DNA of 64,000 nucleotides. Origin: Poa pratensis. Its lineage: Eukaryota; Streptophyta; Magnoliopsida; Poales; Poaceae. The position numbers were made by a program, and so were the translations under genes. This document shows, piece after piece, positions 45,838 through 57,528 of the stretch. Each line of letters begins with the position of its first letter. Positions within the stretch are counted from its first letter, which is position 1. The stretch covers positions 47,618,758-47,682,757 of the forward strand of contig CAMZMU010000027.1 of NCBI GenBank assembly GCA_947311845.1. The letters are read 5' to 3'. The notes beneath the pieces were generated by a model, which saw nothing but the letters and a program-made list of their open reading frames with translations, searched no databases and was not told where the DNA came from.

Positions 45838-46384
45838 CCACTTTACAAAGAGAGAGTGCATTTGTGAAACCATGAACCCCAGTCCATTTTTAATCATAAG
45901 AAACACCTTTCCAACACCATATATCATTTTTCCATTTTCAGCCATCATTAAATCTAAAAATACAAAAATACTTTTCATCTTGCATACATCATTAAAAAAC
46001 CCAAAAATATCATTTACCATTGCATCCACCACCATTGCATGTTTATTTCCTGTTTGCATTGCATAACTATCTTGATATCATTCTTACACCTTGTGCTTGA
46101 CAACCACATGTGAGGTTGAGGACCAAAACATTTAACTTTGTTTTGTAGGTAACCAAAAGAAGGATAAGAAGATATATCTTCACTACTGATTCCCCAAGAG
46201 TTCGATATAAAACCCTCGAGTCACCCTCGTGGGGAAAACACGTCTTCCACTACTACACACTCTGCACTTGGAGTCTCAACCTAACCCATTTACTTTTGAC
46301 GCAGGTAACTACGCACCGAAGATCAACTTAGCGCGCAGCAAAGTGTTTTCTGGCGCCATAGATCAACCTCTTCAAGGGCCATCA
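45838..46384 (+). repeat. Truncated 3' LTR of the Athila-type element
   Basis: Corresponds to 44576-45121 of the 5' LTR. The junction with gag shows short microhomology (CCACTTT on the LTR side, ACCA before it), as expected for an illegitimate-recombination deletion. Confidence 0.85.
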
Positions 46385-47262
46385 GCGGCGCAGCCAACTC
46401 CGCCACCTCTAGAAGCACCGTCTTCATCGCGGCGGGTAAGTTTCGATCTGTCATCTTAGATTGACGGCTAGGGTTTGATGTTCGATTTGGGTAGATTAGT
46501 GTCCTCAATCAAAGTCACCGTATGCTAGATTAGTGTAGTACATCATAGATTGATGCTTAGATGTTCCGATTTACTCGCCGATGTGGTAGGTTGACCAGAC
46601 ATATGCGATTTTTGCAAGATTTGGGGGTTTTTGTGCCCCAAAATCGACATGTTCTTGAGATTGGGTTTTTTCGTGCATGCCATTGTTGTGTGCCATTGTT
46701 GCCATTGTTGTGTATCTGACGGACGTCTCCTTGTATGACAAGGTACTCAAGGTCGACCCTGATGGCCCTCCCCCAGGCTTCCAGCCTCTGGTGCCAAAAC
46801 CCGGCGTCATTGGATTCAACAGCAGGCTGAAGAAGCCATTGCTGCTTGGTAGGGAGGAGGAAGCGCAGGAGCTGCTGAAGTCGGTGAAGGGGAAGAAGCC
46901 CAAGATCGGCCACATGCCTAGAGAGTGCGTGCCTCACCGCTTTTACGTGCAGCTGGACCATGAGGACCTGCACATGCTGCTGATCCCCAAGGCCTTCCAT
47001 GCCAGCTTGAAGGCGTGGCTGCTGATCCCCTGCCTCGTGTCATCGCCATCGGCACAAGTACTGCGACGAGCATTGCCAGCTCCAGTACTATAAGGACACC
47101 GGGGAGATAGTGATCGGGAGGAACTGGCCGCAGGTCGTCGAGAAGTACAGCCTCCAGCAGGACGATGTCGTCTTCAAGCTCACCGCCATGGGCTTCAAGA
47201 TGGACATCTACAAGCACGATGAGTCCACGGCGAGGTCCTACGCTTGCCCTGAGCACGGCTAG

Positions 47263-48148
47263 TTCCAGCGTGCGAAGGTAAGTACATATTTTGATCAGGG
47301 GCATCATGTGATGCCCCTGTTACTGTTCATCAGGGCATGGGATGCCCCTCGTAGTTGTTACCCGGGCTTAGAATGCCCAGAAACTTGTTTTGATCAGGGT
47401 GGGTATGTCCCCTGTTAGTTCATCAGGGTGTTTATGTCCCCTGATGTGATGTAAGTAAGTACTGTGTGTACTTGAACCTCTAGCATGCTAAATTATGGTA
47501 CTCCTCTACTGCATGTTTAGCTTGATGCTTGCTTAGCTTGACTGATTGATGCTTGCTTAGCTTACTGCTTTCTTTGCTACTGCTTCTGTGCTGCTGTTTG
47601 TGTTAATCGGTGGTAAGATCACCAAGTTTGAAAGTGGTGAGTATTAGAGTTAACTTGCATGCAATCAAACACCGGGCTTTGCACCTAAACACCCCACAAC
47701 GAAGAATGCGGGAAACCAAACACGAAAATGCGAAATAAATAGGCAAAAAAGAAAAACGATATGCAGGCAACCAAACAGGCTGGAGATGTTGCCTCAGGCC
47801 GCGTTTCTTTAGGGCCAAACTGAGTTGGGCCACGGATACGAGAGTGCCAAAAATGGTGTAGGTAACCAAACACGCCCATAGTTAATTGTTCGGACTTGAG
47901 AGACTAGACTGATGTGCTTTTTTGGGTACCCCAATACAACTGAAACACAGGCGGAGGCAGTTTTTATCTCTGATATCTTAGGCGTAGCCAATACCAGAAT
48001 TATTGGAAGCTAAAAAAAAGAAATATAGGCGATTAGACTTAACGTTTGTGTTTAATGTATGTCATACGACTTGTAATGCAAAATATCACATATATTTTTC
48101 ATCTTGTTAGCTACGACAGAAGAGATGAACAATAAATTTCTGCACATC
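47263..48148. other. 3' flank of the B3-like pseudogene
   Basis: Contains the hairpin-repeat array (47286-47445), short repeats of GATGCTTGCTTAGCTT (about 47520-47570) and a possible small TIR element (47650-47880) whose right end reads AACCAAACACGCCC. No gene recognised. Confidence 0.45.
47286..47445. repeat. Array of five related short hairpins (~32-bp units)
   Basis: Successive degenerate units beginning (G)ATCAGGG each contain an inverted repeat: CAGGGGCATCA with TGATGCCCCTG (about 47297-47320), AGGGCAT with ATGCCCCT, GGGCTT...GCCC, CAGGG...CCCCTG, and CATCAGGG with CCCTGATG. They follow the stop codon of the B3-like pseudogene. Confidence 0.7.
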
Positions 48149-51100
48149 TCATGACGACTTTGAATGTAGTTCCACCAGTGAAGCATAAACCCCACCCTTG
48201 ATGCCCATGAGGGATTCATGCTTTCCCTTCTCCGCAACTGAACCATCTTTGATAACTGCGATCGTATCTGCCCCTTTTATCGTAGACAGACGGTGTGCTA
48301 TGACAATGGTGGTCCTGCTGACCATTACCTGGTCCAATGCGTCTTGAACAATACGCTCGGATTCAGCGTCGAAGGCACTTGTTGCCTCGTCGAGAAGAAG
48401 TATTCTGGGGTCCTTCAAGATTGCCCTTGCAATAGCTACCCGTTGTTTTTGCCCACCAGAAAGTTGTGTTCCTCTCTCGCCAACGTTAGTGTTGTATCCC
48501 TGAGGCAAGCTCGATATGAACTCATGAGCGTTGGCTGCCTTGGCGACAGTGATAATCTCTTCTTCGCTTGCTTCTCCTCGCTTTCCATATGCTATATTGG
48601 CATGAATTGTGTCATTGAAAAGTACAGGTTCTTGGCTTACCAGTCCCATTTGGTCTCTTAACCAACTCAGTGATAATTTCTTGAGCTCTATTCCGTCTAG
48701 CGAGATTGTACCAGAGTCTGGATCGTAGAATCGCTCCAGCAAAGAAATTATTGTAGACTTGCCACTGCCACTCTCTCCTACAAGTGCAGCAGTCTGCACA
48801 TAACAATCGGTTTTAACTTTTCAAGACAAATGTGGAGCAAACACATAAAGATAAAGAAATCACCATTTTTTCTTCTTTGTGAATTTCATTTTCTGAAACA
48901 AAAAATCCAGTGCTCTAGTTTTATTGCTATTGGATAGGCAGGGTCTAGAGAAATCTACTATCTTAAGGGACCGAACAACTGACAGTTAATGATCTTAGTG
49001 CCTAGTAACTTTATCGACTTTCTTGTTTTTATAACTTCAGCTCGTTGTCTCTTTTGGTTCGGTGTAAATGGTGTTTAATCTTGAAAGTCTGTTGAACGCC
49101 AGATGAAATGTGTTTCACATGTCTAGAATTTTGTAAAACTATTATTTGTTTTCTGGAAGGACTTATGTTATGTGGTGGACATTCTTACACTTAAAGCGTA
49201 CAAAAACATGATCTGCATCATTCTCATCATTGATGTTGATATAAAGTAGTTGAAGACTGCTGCATCCTTTAGGTAATACATAATATCAGGGTCTAATCTC
49301 CATACCAGGAAGTAAACTATATTTACTCAGACTTTTCTCGCCTTGTTGCAATTATTGTGTTAAAAGTTAATATTTGAAAAAAGCATGGCGAATGTCAAGT
49401 ACGTACCTTTCTAGAAGTAACACCCAAGGTAAAGTCACTGAATACTTGTACATCTGGGCGGGATGGGTACTTGAAGCTTACATGGTTGAAATCTATGTTG
49501 CCATTAAAATTATCTAGCTTTATGCCTTCAACGCTAGTTGAGTCAATTTTGGACCTTCTGTCTATGAAAGCTAGTATGGACATTGTGGATTCTTTAGCTT
49601 TTGTTGAATCTGATGCCATTGCACTTGTTTGAGAAATTCCAAGAGCTGTGAAAATCAAAGCAAAGTAAACCTGCAAATTACCAGATCGATTTATCAAGTC
49701 ACTGAATAAATAAAAAAACAAACATGTGAGATGTGTATATCTTACTCTAAAAACATCTTGAAAGGTTGATTTGCCATCATGCACAAACTGTGCACCAACA
49801 TAGAAACAAAGAGCATATGCGAGGTACACCATTAAGTTTGAGAAACTGAAACCGAGGCCGCCAACCATTCCACTTCTAATTCCCTCTTTCATTGAAGCTT
49901 GGCACTTTTGGTTGTACACTGTAATTATTCTTTTCTCTGCACAAAATGATGCTACAGTTCGAATACTGCCAATTGCTTCAGCCACAACTTGACTTGCATC
50001 TTCATACATCGCCTGTAGCAATCATTAGTTGTAGGAGAGATTATTGTATAACTCATACAGTACTTCGGTACAAGTAGAACCACATTATGTTGATGGTAAG
50101 CTTTAAATATGTGAATAACAAAGGAAAAATGCATGGTGTGTGGAAAAAGTGCACACTTTTCTATTTTTTAGTTTGAAAAGCACCAGGAATTAAAAAATAA
50201 TAATTTTGTGCAAAACAGGGTTTTCTCTGATTTCACCTTAGCATCTTCACTGAACCCTTTCAAGAACCTCACTTGAATATAATTCTGCAAGCCCAGAAAA
50301 GGAATCACACATAGGATGACGAGTGTAAGCTTCCAGTCAGAAGCAAATGCTATGGCGAAGCCAGCAATAAGTGTTATTGTACATTGCACTAGTATGGCCA
50401 AGTTATCTCCTACAAGGCGTCGGATGTTCAAAGCATCAATAAACAGCCTTGCACCAAGTGCACCACTGCAAAAGTTAGAAGGAAAACTTAAAGTCCACAC
50501 TGTTACACAGGTAAAGATAAACTTGCAGAAACATAATGAGTAGCTAACCTGGAATTGGAAGGATCATCAAACCAAGCAACCTCTTGATGCATGATGCTCT
50601 GGAAAGACAAAGCACGGACACGTTCTATAAGTTTCCCACCGGCCATTCCAAATAAGAAAAATTCCAATTGGATTGAAACAAGAGAAATGATTGCCATCAA
50701 AAGGCACATCAATGCCCAAAAGGTAGAATCTTTTCAAAGTTTGTGTACTGGATAGTAGAAAGTTCTTATACCACCAGACATCATAAGACTGAATGATGGG
50801 AAAAGAAGTCCATGCACAAAGGCAGCTATAACAGCTAACAGGAGAATTGGTGCTTCTGGCTTATTAAGATTGAAAAGGTGTCTAATTGGTGTTTTCTTAG
50901 GAGCCTCACTATCACCAAATTCCTTATGTTCCTGTCTGCTGGTGTTTGCATGCCCATGCAAATCATCAGGTCCAGACAGACCAAGGGTTTTGATCGAGCG
51001 TTGTCTTCTATTCCTGGGAGAATCTCTGATGGATTGTTTGAAAGATGAACTTTTATTTTTAAGTCTTGAGCCTGACGCATATGGCACCTCATGCATTTCA

Positions 51101-53387
51101 GTATGGGCCTGTTGTAACTGAATAAGCTGAATGTACATTCCATCAGGATGCTTAATCAACTGGTCATGGGCACCTGTAAGAAATGAATTTAATTAAGGAA
51201 AATGAATTGAATAACCTCCAATTCACACTGGTTAATTTGTTCAAAGAAAAGATAAACAATTAATTGGTGTGGAAGTATCTCTTACCTCGTTCAACTACCT
51301 TTCCCTGATGAACCACTGCTATGGAATCTGCATTCTGCACTGTACTCGGTGAGCAACAATGAGTGTAGTTATCCCTACCATGATCCTGTTTAGTGCTTCT
51401 TGAACTATTCGCTCAGACTCTACGTCCAAAGCGCTAGTAGCTTCATCCAACAGAAGCACTCTTGGATTTTTAAGCATCGCTCTTGCAATAGCAATCCTTT
51501 GCTTCTGCCCTCCAGAAAGCTGAGCACCATTCTGACCAACCATCGTCTCATATGCCTGTCATTTGATTAAGCTACTTCTTAAAATTAGTTTTTTTTTTTG
51601 TGTAAGTACATTAGGAAGCTTTTCAATGAAGTTTGCTGCATTTGCAAGCTCAGCTGCTCTCTTGATCTCTTCAAGTGTAGCATTCTCTTTACCATATGTT
51701 ATGTTATCTTTGATAGAGGTCATAAAAAGTAACGGTTCTTGGCTAACAAGGCTGATCTTTCTTCTTATCCACTGGAGATTCAAACTCTTGATGTTAATTC
51801 CATCTATTTGCACTTCACCAGCATGTGGGTCGTAGAATCTCTCTACCAGATTAATTAATGTTGATTTACCACTTCCACTCTCTCCAACTATAGCCATTGT
51901 AGTACCATTAGTTACTTGTAGAGACAGCCCATTAAGTATCAACTGCTCAGGCCTTGCTGGGTATCTAAAGAACACATTCTTGAGTTCTACATCACCCTTG
52001 ATATTGTGTAGTACTATTCCAGAATTGTCGGTAATGTCGATCTTTGGTTTTCTGTTAATTATTTCAAACAACCTGTGTGCTGCCGATTGACCTTCTGCAA
52101 TAGCATAAATTGAGGGTGATGCATTACCTATAGCCCTGTTGAAAATAATCAATACATCAGTGTGAAAAAATTACTATAAATTCTCAAGAAAGAGTTGTTT
52201 TTGAGTGTGTGAAACGCTTAAGAGCCCATAAATCAGTTTTGGGTCGTATGAGCATATGATCTCACTACCTAAAACCCGTCTTTTAAAATGTTAAAAAATT
52301 CCAAACAATAATTTCGGGTCTACATCCAGACATTTTATGTTCGTGCACAATGTTTCGCGGAAAAATGACATTTTTTTGTAGGTTGTGCAAAAAATACAAA
52401 TCTTGGTGCTTCAAAATGACTTTGTATGAGACTTTTTTTTTGCATAGGCAACAAAAAATGTTTTTTTTTTCATTAAACGTTTTTGTGCGATTAGAAATGT
52501 CTAGATGTACCTCTGAAATGTTTGTTTGAATTTTTTTGACATTTAATATGTATTAAAAAAACACTTTCGTAACTAGTGCATTTGGACCGATGAGTCAAAA
52601 CGCCGTGTCCGAGAGAGCCAGCTTACTTAAAATCTTATTATTATTTACGATACTATGGTTGAAGATTAGAAAGCTCACATTGATCCCATTAGAATTGCAA
52701 ATACAACATTAATGACCTGCCCGCCAGCATATCCTTTGCTGATGATTAACCTAGCTCCGTACCAAAAGGCTAGAGAGTAATTGCAGAAGACAACAGAGAA
52801 GATACAGCCTATTCCAAGACCAGTGACAATCCCTTCCAAGACAGTAGCCTTGTATGTCTTTTTAATGAGAGCATTATACAATACCGTTACTTGATTTTCA
52901 CCATTGAAGGAGACAACCTGCTTTGAAATGTTATTAATATTATGCAATCCAAACTAACAATGAAATTATCATTATAACTTCTATAAAATAGAACCCACCG
53001 TTCTTATGGCCCCGATGCTCTGCTCAACAACATTGCCTGCTTCGCTATACGATGCTTGCCTCGTGGCAGATATCTGAGCACGTAACCGAGAGACTGTTGC
53101 AAAAGAAAGAATACTTGGGGGTATGCATGCAAGCATAACCAGTGCCAACATCCAGCCTCTTATGAATCCGATGACAAAGCCCCCAACAAAGGTTGTCAAA
53201 AGCTGTGCATACTTGCCTACCTGAACATGAAGAAGCCATATTTACATGAAATTAAATGATAAATGTATAGAAAATAAATTTGTCTTGGTTTTTTCTCGAT
53301 GTTGCCTAATGCATTTGTTACCTTCTCTCCAAGGGCATCTTGTATGAGTACAGTATCAGCAGACATTCTTGAAGTTGCTTCCCCGGT
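48149..53387 (-). pseudogene. ABCB transporter paralogue, 5'-truncated by a Gypsy element
   Basis: Remaining exons: 53387-53322 (cut), 53220-52999, 52917-52679, 52135-51610, 51555-51286, 51173-50549, 50465-50237, 50012-49746, 49670-49407, 48793-48149. Sizes and phases match exons 3-12 of the ABCB gene at 10744-17134, so the two are tandem duplicates. Walker A (GESGSGKST), LSGGQKQR and LLLDEATSA motifs of both NBDs are readable. Lesions: LTR insertion in exon 3; a 4-base loss in exon 5-block 51555-51286 near 51347 (270 nt against 274), at the conserved AHR; TGA at 50736-50734 where the paralogue reads DKLRKDS. The first two exons may lie beyond the right edge. Inactive. Confidence 0.9.
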
Positions 53388-53839
53388 TGTCGTGGGGTCA
53401 CTCTTCGACTACCCCACGGTGGGATACCTGGGTCACGCCAAGCCCATCAGCCTTATGACGAGGGCCCAAGGAAGGCCCAAGGAGGACGACGTGCGGCCCA
53501 AGATAGTCGACGCTAGGTCATGCGACCCCGCCATGCTTGTAAGCGCCATCGGCACCGTTCACCTGAGACCTAGCCTACCATATAAAGGCTAGGAGGGTCC
53601 TTCGTCTAGGGTACGCTCATAGCCGCCACACAAACCCTAGCGAGATTGCCATCTCGCCATTGTAGCCACAGCTCACCATCAATAACCAGACAAGCAGGAA
53701 GTAGGGTGTTATCCTCCGGGAGCCTGAACCTGGGTAAACGCCTTGCTTGTCAGCCGTCGTGATCACCAGCGCTCATCTCTCTCCCCCTCAATCAACCCGG
53801 GGTACTCAACCCAGGATTTGCCGAGTCCACACCTCGTCA
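53388..53839 (+). repeat. 5' LTR of the right Gypsy element (452 bp)
   Basis: Starts TGTCGTGGGGTCAC and ends ACCTCGTCA. A TATAAAGG box lies at 53581-53588. The start was placed where homology to ABCB exon 3 stops. Confidence 0.75.
53581..53588 (+). promoter_or_regulatory. TATA box of the Gypsy LTR
   Basis: CATATAAAGG context within the LTR, about 255 bp before its end, the expected start of retroelement transcription. Confidence 0.55.
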
Positions 53840-53841
53840 AT

Positions 53842-53858
53842 TGGCGCCGTCTGTGGGA
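53842..53858 (+). other. Primer-binding site of the right Gypsy element
   Basis: TGGCGCCGTCTGTGGGA lies two bases after the LTR. The TGGCGCC start fits a tRNA 3'-end complement; I do not assign the tRNA. Confidence 0.6.
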
Positions 53859-53877
53859 AAGAACGAGCGCTGGAACC

Positions 53878-55400
53878 ATGGTCGCACCGGCTCCATCAAC
53901 TTTGAAGACCGACGTCTGCATCACCAAGGAGCCAATCTGCTTCGGCTCCTTCGAGTACACCTTCCACCCGCCGGCCCACCGCTCGGTGTACGCCGATCTG
54001 CACGTAGGTATGTGCCTCACCTTCGGTACCATGCACTACTTCGTAGACAGCTGTGGAGTACTCAGATCCACGGCGATCGCACCGCCCGCGGCGGTGGCAC
54101 CCGCATCTGCCGCGACTGCGCCAACCACGCCCCCACCTGCTGCGGAGATCGCATCTGCTGCGACTGCGGACAGCATCTTCGACTGCTGAGAAGATCGCGT
54201 CCGCCTCGACTACTCCGACCGCCTCCGCCGCGGCGAGATCGCGCCCAACGCGGCCGCGCCATCAGCGTCTCCGGCTACCACGGAGATCGCATCTGCTACG
54301 ACTACGTCGACCACCTCGTCGACCACCGCGCGGATCGAGTCTACTTCGACTACCTCGATCGCGTCGCTGGCAAGGCCAAGATCTACGTCAACTTCGACTA
54401 CGTCGACCACACCCTCGCGCGCAACGGAGGTCGCGTCGTATACCGCGCCACTCGCGTCTCCATCGACTTACAAGATCGTCAACAAGCCAATCGCGCCCAC
54501 GTCGACAACAGCGACATCACTCCTCACGACCGCGGCGAAGATCGCGAAACTCCAGGGAAGGAGCCTCGGCGCGACTGTGGTACCACCACGTTGCACCCAT
54601 TTTCGACTCCGAGCACGGCTCGGACGAAGGAAGCAGCAGTGGCAGCGTCCATCCCGCTGCCCAGATCTACCCCGCGCAAGTCTTCATGATCGGCCAGAGG
54701 CCGCAGGGCAACGACGACGAACCCGCATACCCACTGGAGGTGGTCATGCCGGACCAGGTGACGCGACTCACCATCACCCGCGACATGGCAATCAAAGCCC
54801 TGAAGCACGTCGAGGAAGGCACGTACCCCCACCGGACGCACCCCGGGAGGACCTTATGGCGGTCCAGTACCTGCTACGGAAGGAAGGCGAACGACTCCGC
54901 GCAGAGAAGGCCGAGCTCCTCCGACGCAAGGAGGAGGCCGACGCGTCGAGCGCCAGGAGGGCCGCTTACTCGTTCACTGCCTCAACAGAGGTCTCACAAG
55001 GAGCAAGGCGCCACAGAGCCCGCGTGCCCCTGATGACGGAGGCCGACCGCGCTAGAGTCACCCGCAACCTCGAGTCATCATACATAGAAGACGCAGACGG
55101 ATACCCGTCCCCAAGACACCCGGAGCCGCACTCATGGCAGTCGAAACATACCTGCGGCTGACACAGCCGCCTGAGGGCGACTCGCGCGCTCTCCTCCACA
55201 AGCAGCAGATCATGTCTATCAAGGCACTCGAAGACGCACTGGTAAACAAGGCGCCAAGAAAAAGCGCGAGAAGATCGAGATCGCCGCGACCACGAGCCCG
55301 CAGCACTCGCAGCCCCGGCGACAAGACAACTGCGACAACCGCAGCCAGGTGAAGACCTCCGCAACGTCATCACACAAAGGACGGTAGACCGCAGCCGCAT
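53878..55400 (+). pseudogene. gag 5' region of the right Gypsy element, degenerate
   Basis: An open frame starts at ATG 53878 (MVAPAPSTLKTDVC) and stops at 54187. Downstream to ~55400 the sequence is GC-rich and gag-like in composition, but no single frame stays open. Fragments in different frames indicate several indels. The long open frames here are compositional. Confidence 0.5.
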
Positions 55401-55503
55401 CCAGCGGCCGGCCAGCACGTCCAACTTCGACTACGACCGCAACGACGGCGACTACGAGCCGTGCGGCGCCGCATGCTTCAGCTTCAACATACGCGACACA
55501 AGA

Positions 55504-56702
55504 ATGCCCAAGGGCTTCAAGCTCACGGCAGAAGCAGTCAAGTACGACGGGAAGCAGGACCCGAGACTCTGGCTAGAAGACTACCTCATAGCCTGCAGCT
55601 GCCAGGGCGGTACTTCGACTACGGCCATGCAGTACATCCAGCTGATGCTCACGGGCTCTGCACGCGGGTGGCTCAACACTCAACCCAAGAACGCCTTCAG
55701 GACGTGGGACGAGTTCGCGGAGGCCTTCGTTAAATCCTTCCTGGGGACGTACTCGAGACCGACGACGTTCGTCGAACTACAAGCATGCAAGCAAGGACGA
55801 GACGAGCCGCTCCGGTCATACATCCAGCGTTGGACCTGCTCCGCAACACCATGGAGACCGCCTCGGAGGACCGAGTGATGGATGCCTTCATGCACGGCGT
55901 CTCCCGCCGCGACCTCCGCGAGGAGTTTGGTAGGCTCCGGCCGAAAAACATGATCGAGGTCATGAAGATAGCAAACCAGTGGGCAGACGGAGAGGACTCG
56001 GTCCGCAATAGTTCACACTACTCCCCGAAGGACGAAGCCGGACCAAGCAACTGGCGAGAAGGGCGCCACAAGAAGAAGCCGCGTTACAACGGCAACGACT
56101 CAATCGAGCTAGTAGCGGCGGGATTCCAAACCCCCCGTGAGGATGAAGCGCGCGACAGCAGTCGCCAATACAGCCATGCACAGTACAGTCGAAGCGGCGG
56201 TGACCAGAGTCGCCAATACAGCCAGGGGCAGTACAACCGAAGCGGCGGCAGCAGCTACCGCAGCGACGGAGGCCATAAACGCGAGTGGCAGAAACGCACA
56301 CTAAGCCCAGCGGAAGAGCTGGAACAACCCTGCAGGCACCACATGTTCAGGAACCCGGAAACGGGCAAGTGGGGATCCAACCACCTGTTGAAGGACTGTC
56401 GAAAGGCACGCAAAATATACGAAGCCATGCAGAAGATAGTCACTCCAGCACCCGCAGCGCAGCCAGCCGCGCAGCTGCCATCCAGGCAGCACCCGCAGTC
56501 GCCAATCCAGCACAGGCGGCGGGAGCCTTTCTGCAGCAGCAGCAGCAGCCGCAGCAAGATGCCCCACCGTGATCCAGGACGCATATCCAGCGGCACGCGG
56601 ACAACTCAACATGATACAGAAGGGCGCCCCTCAAACAGGCAGAAGCTCATCACCGCCAAGTTTCCAAGCCATCACCTGTCCACCTGGTACCCGACTACCT
56701 GA
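55504..56702 (+). pseudogene. gag (capsid and nucleocapsid-like) of the right Gypsy element, frameshifted
   Basis: The capsid-type retrotransposon gag domain begins near 55504 (MPKGFKLTAEAVKYDGKQDP, WLEDYLIACSCQG, SARGWLNTQPKNAFRTWDEF). A frameshift near 55835 moves the reading to another frame (LLRNTMETASEDRVMDAF, VMKIANQWADGED), then a Ser/Gln/Arg-rich tail with repeated SRQYS and QYNRSGG. No intact CCHC knuckle was identified. Confidence 0.75.
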
Positions 56703-56779
56703 GAGGGTCAGAGACACCAATCACTTCTCCAGAGCAGATCACCCGCCTGCAGTACCACGACCCGGGCACGCCGCCTGGT

Positions 56780-57391
56780 AGTCGAAGCTCTGATCGGAGA
56801 TTACACCCTGAAAAAGGTGTTCATGGACGGAGGCAGTGGCATTAACATCATCTTTGCCGACACCCTCAGAAGGATAAACAGGCCAACGACGGACTTGGCA
56901 GCATCAGAGACACCTTCCATGGCATAGTACCAGGGCAAGCAGTCACGCCCATGGGAACGATCACACTCGATGTCATCTTCGGCACACCCGAAAACTTCAA
57001 GAGGGAGTCGATCGACTTCGAGGTAGTCGACTGGAAGTCGCAGTACCACGCGATACTCGGGCGCCCAACCTTCGCCAGATTCATGGCGGTACCTCACTAC
57101 GCCTACCTCATGCTCAAGATGCCTGGACCCAAGGGCGTCATCACGGTGCACGGCGACTTCGACCGCTCCAACAGCTGCGACCGCGAGTTCAGCAAGATCT
57201 CCGAATTCTTCGGAGTCGAAGAGCACTTCGAGGCAATGGCAGTCGACAACGACAAGACCATCTTCCCAGCCCGCAAGAAACCAGCCAAGGACGCTGCCTT
57301 CAACGCGGCTGACGACACAACGACCCATCAGGTCCACCCGACTGACGCCAGCAAGACGGTCAAAGTATCGTCGAGTCTGACTCCCGCATAG
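56780..57391 (+). pseudogene. Aspartic protease-like region of the right Gypsy element
   Basis: The active-site-like motif FMDGGSGINIIFADTL (about 56820-56868; Gly-Gly-Ser-Gly after Asp) is followed by a frame change. The C-terminal part continues at 56951 (MGTITLDVIFGTPENFKRES, AILGRPTFARFMAVPHYAYL) to a TAG at 57389-57391. These are the usual landmarks of the Gypsy protease-RT spacer. Confidence 0.7.
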
Positions 57392-57528
57392 GAAGGCGCG
57401 CTCGTCGAGTTTCTACGTGAGAACTGGAGAATCTTCGCATGGCAACCCTCTGACATGCCAGGAATACCCAGGAACCTCGCCGAGCACTCCTTAAAGTCCA
57501 CAAGGACGCCAGACCCGTCAAACAGGCC

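Larger units (their letters stand above)
43583..46384 (+). mobile_element. Athila-type Gypsy element (Sabrina-like), internally deleted
   Basis: A perfect 5-bp duplication GCGGC flanks it (43578-43582, 46385-46389). The 5' LTR is full length (43583-45121, starts TGATGCATG, ends GGGCCATCA). The primer site follows at 45133. The internal region stops in gag at about 45837, where sequence jumps directly into the middle of the 3' LTR (45838-46384, equivalent to 44576-45121). Pro, RT, RNase H and integrase are all lost. LTR length and the Asp-tRNA primer site fit the Triticeae Athila group. Confidence 0.85.
43485..47262 (+). pseudogene. B3-like protein gene, split by an Athila-type element and frameshifted
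   Basis: Exon 1 coding sequence (ATG at 43485; MAAAPFVAIMMPGSS, then Pro-rich) is interrupted at 43582 and resumes in frame at 46390 after the retroelement (QPTPPPLEAPSSSRR). It ends at a donor (CGG|GTAAGT, 46437). Exon 2 (about 46680-47262) encodes VDPDGPPPGFQPLVP, then HRFYVQLDHEDLHMLLIPKA and, in a shifted frame after about 47040, IVIGRNWPQVVEKYSLQQDD and VVFKLTAMGFKMDIY. These spaced features resemble a plant B3-type DNA-binding fold, with modest confidence. The stop is TAG 47260-47262. The start codon and exon 2 acceptor are uncertain. Two independent lesions make it a pseudogene. Confidence 0.55.

Noticed and set aside
47650..47880. Small TIR transposon
   Set aside because: AACCAAACA-type words occur at both sides but mostly in the same orientation, and no target duplication was found; left unnamed.
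53841..55033. Two long overlapping plus-strand open frames (282 and 326 codons)
   Set aside because: Arg/Pro/His-rich shadow frames in a GC-rich degenerate gag region; no domain, and they overlap the real gag frame.
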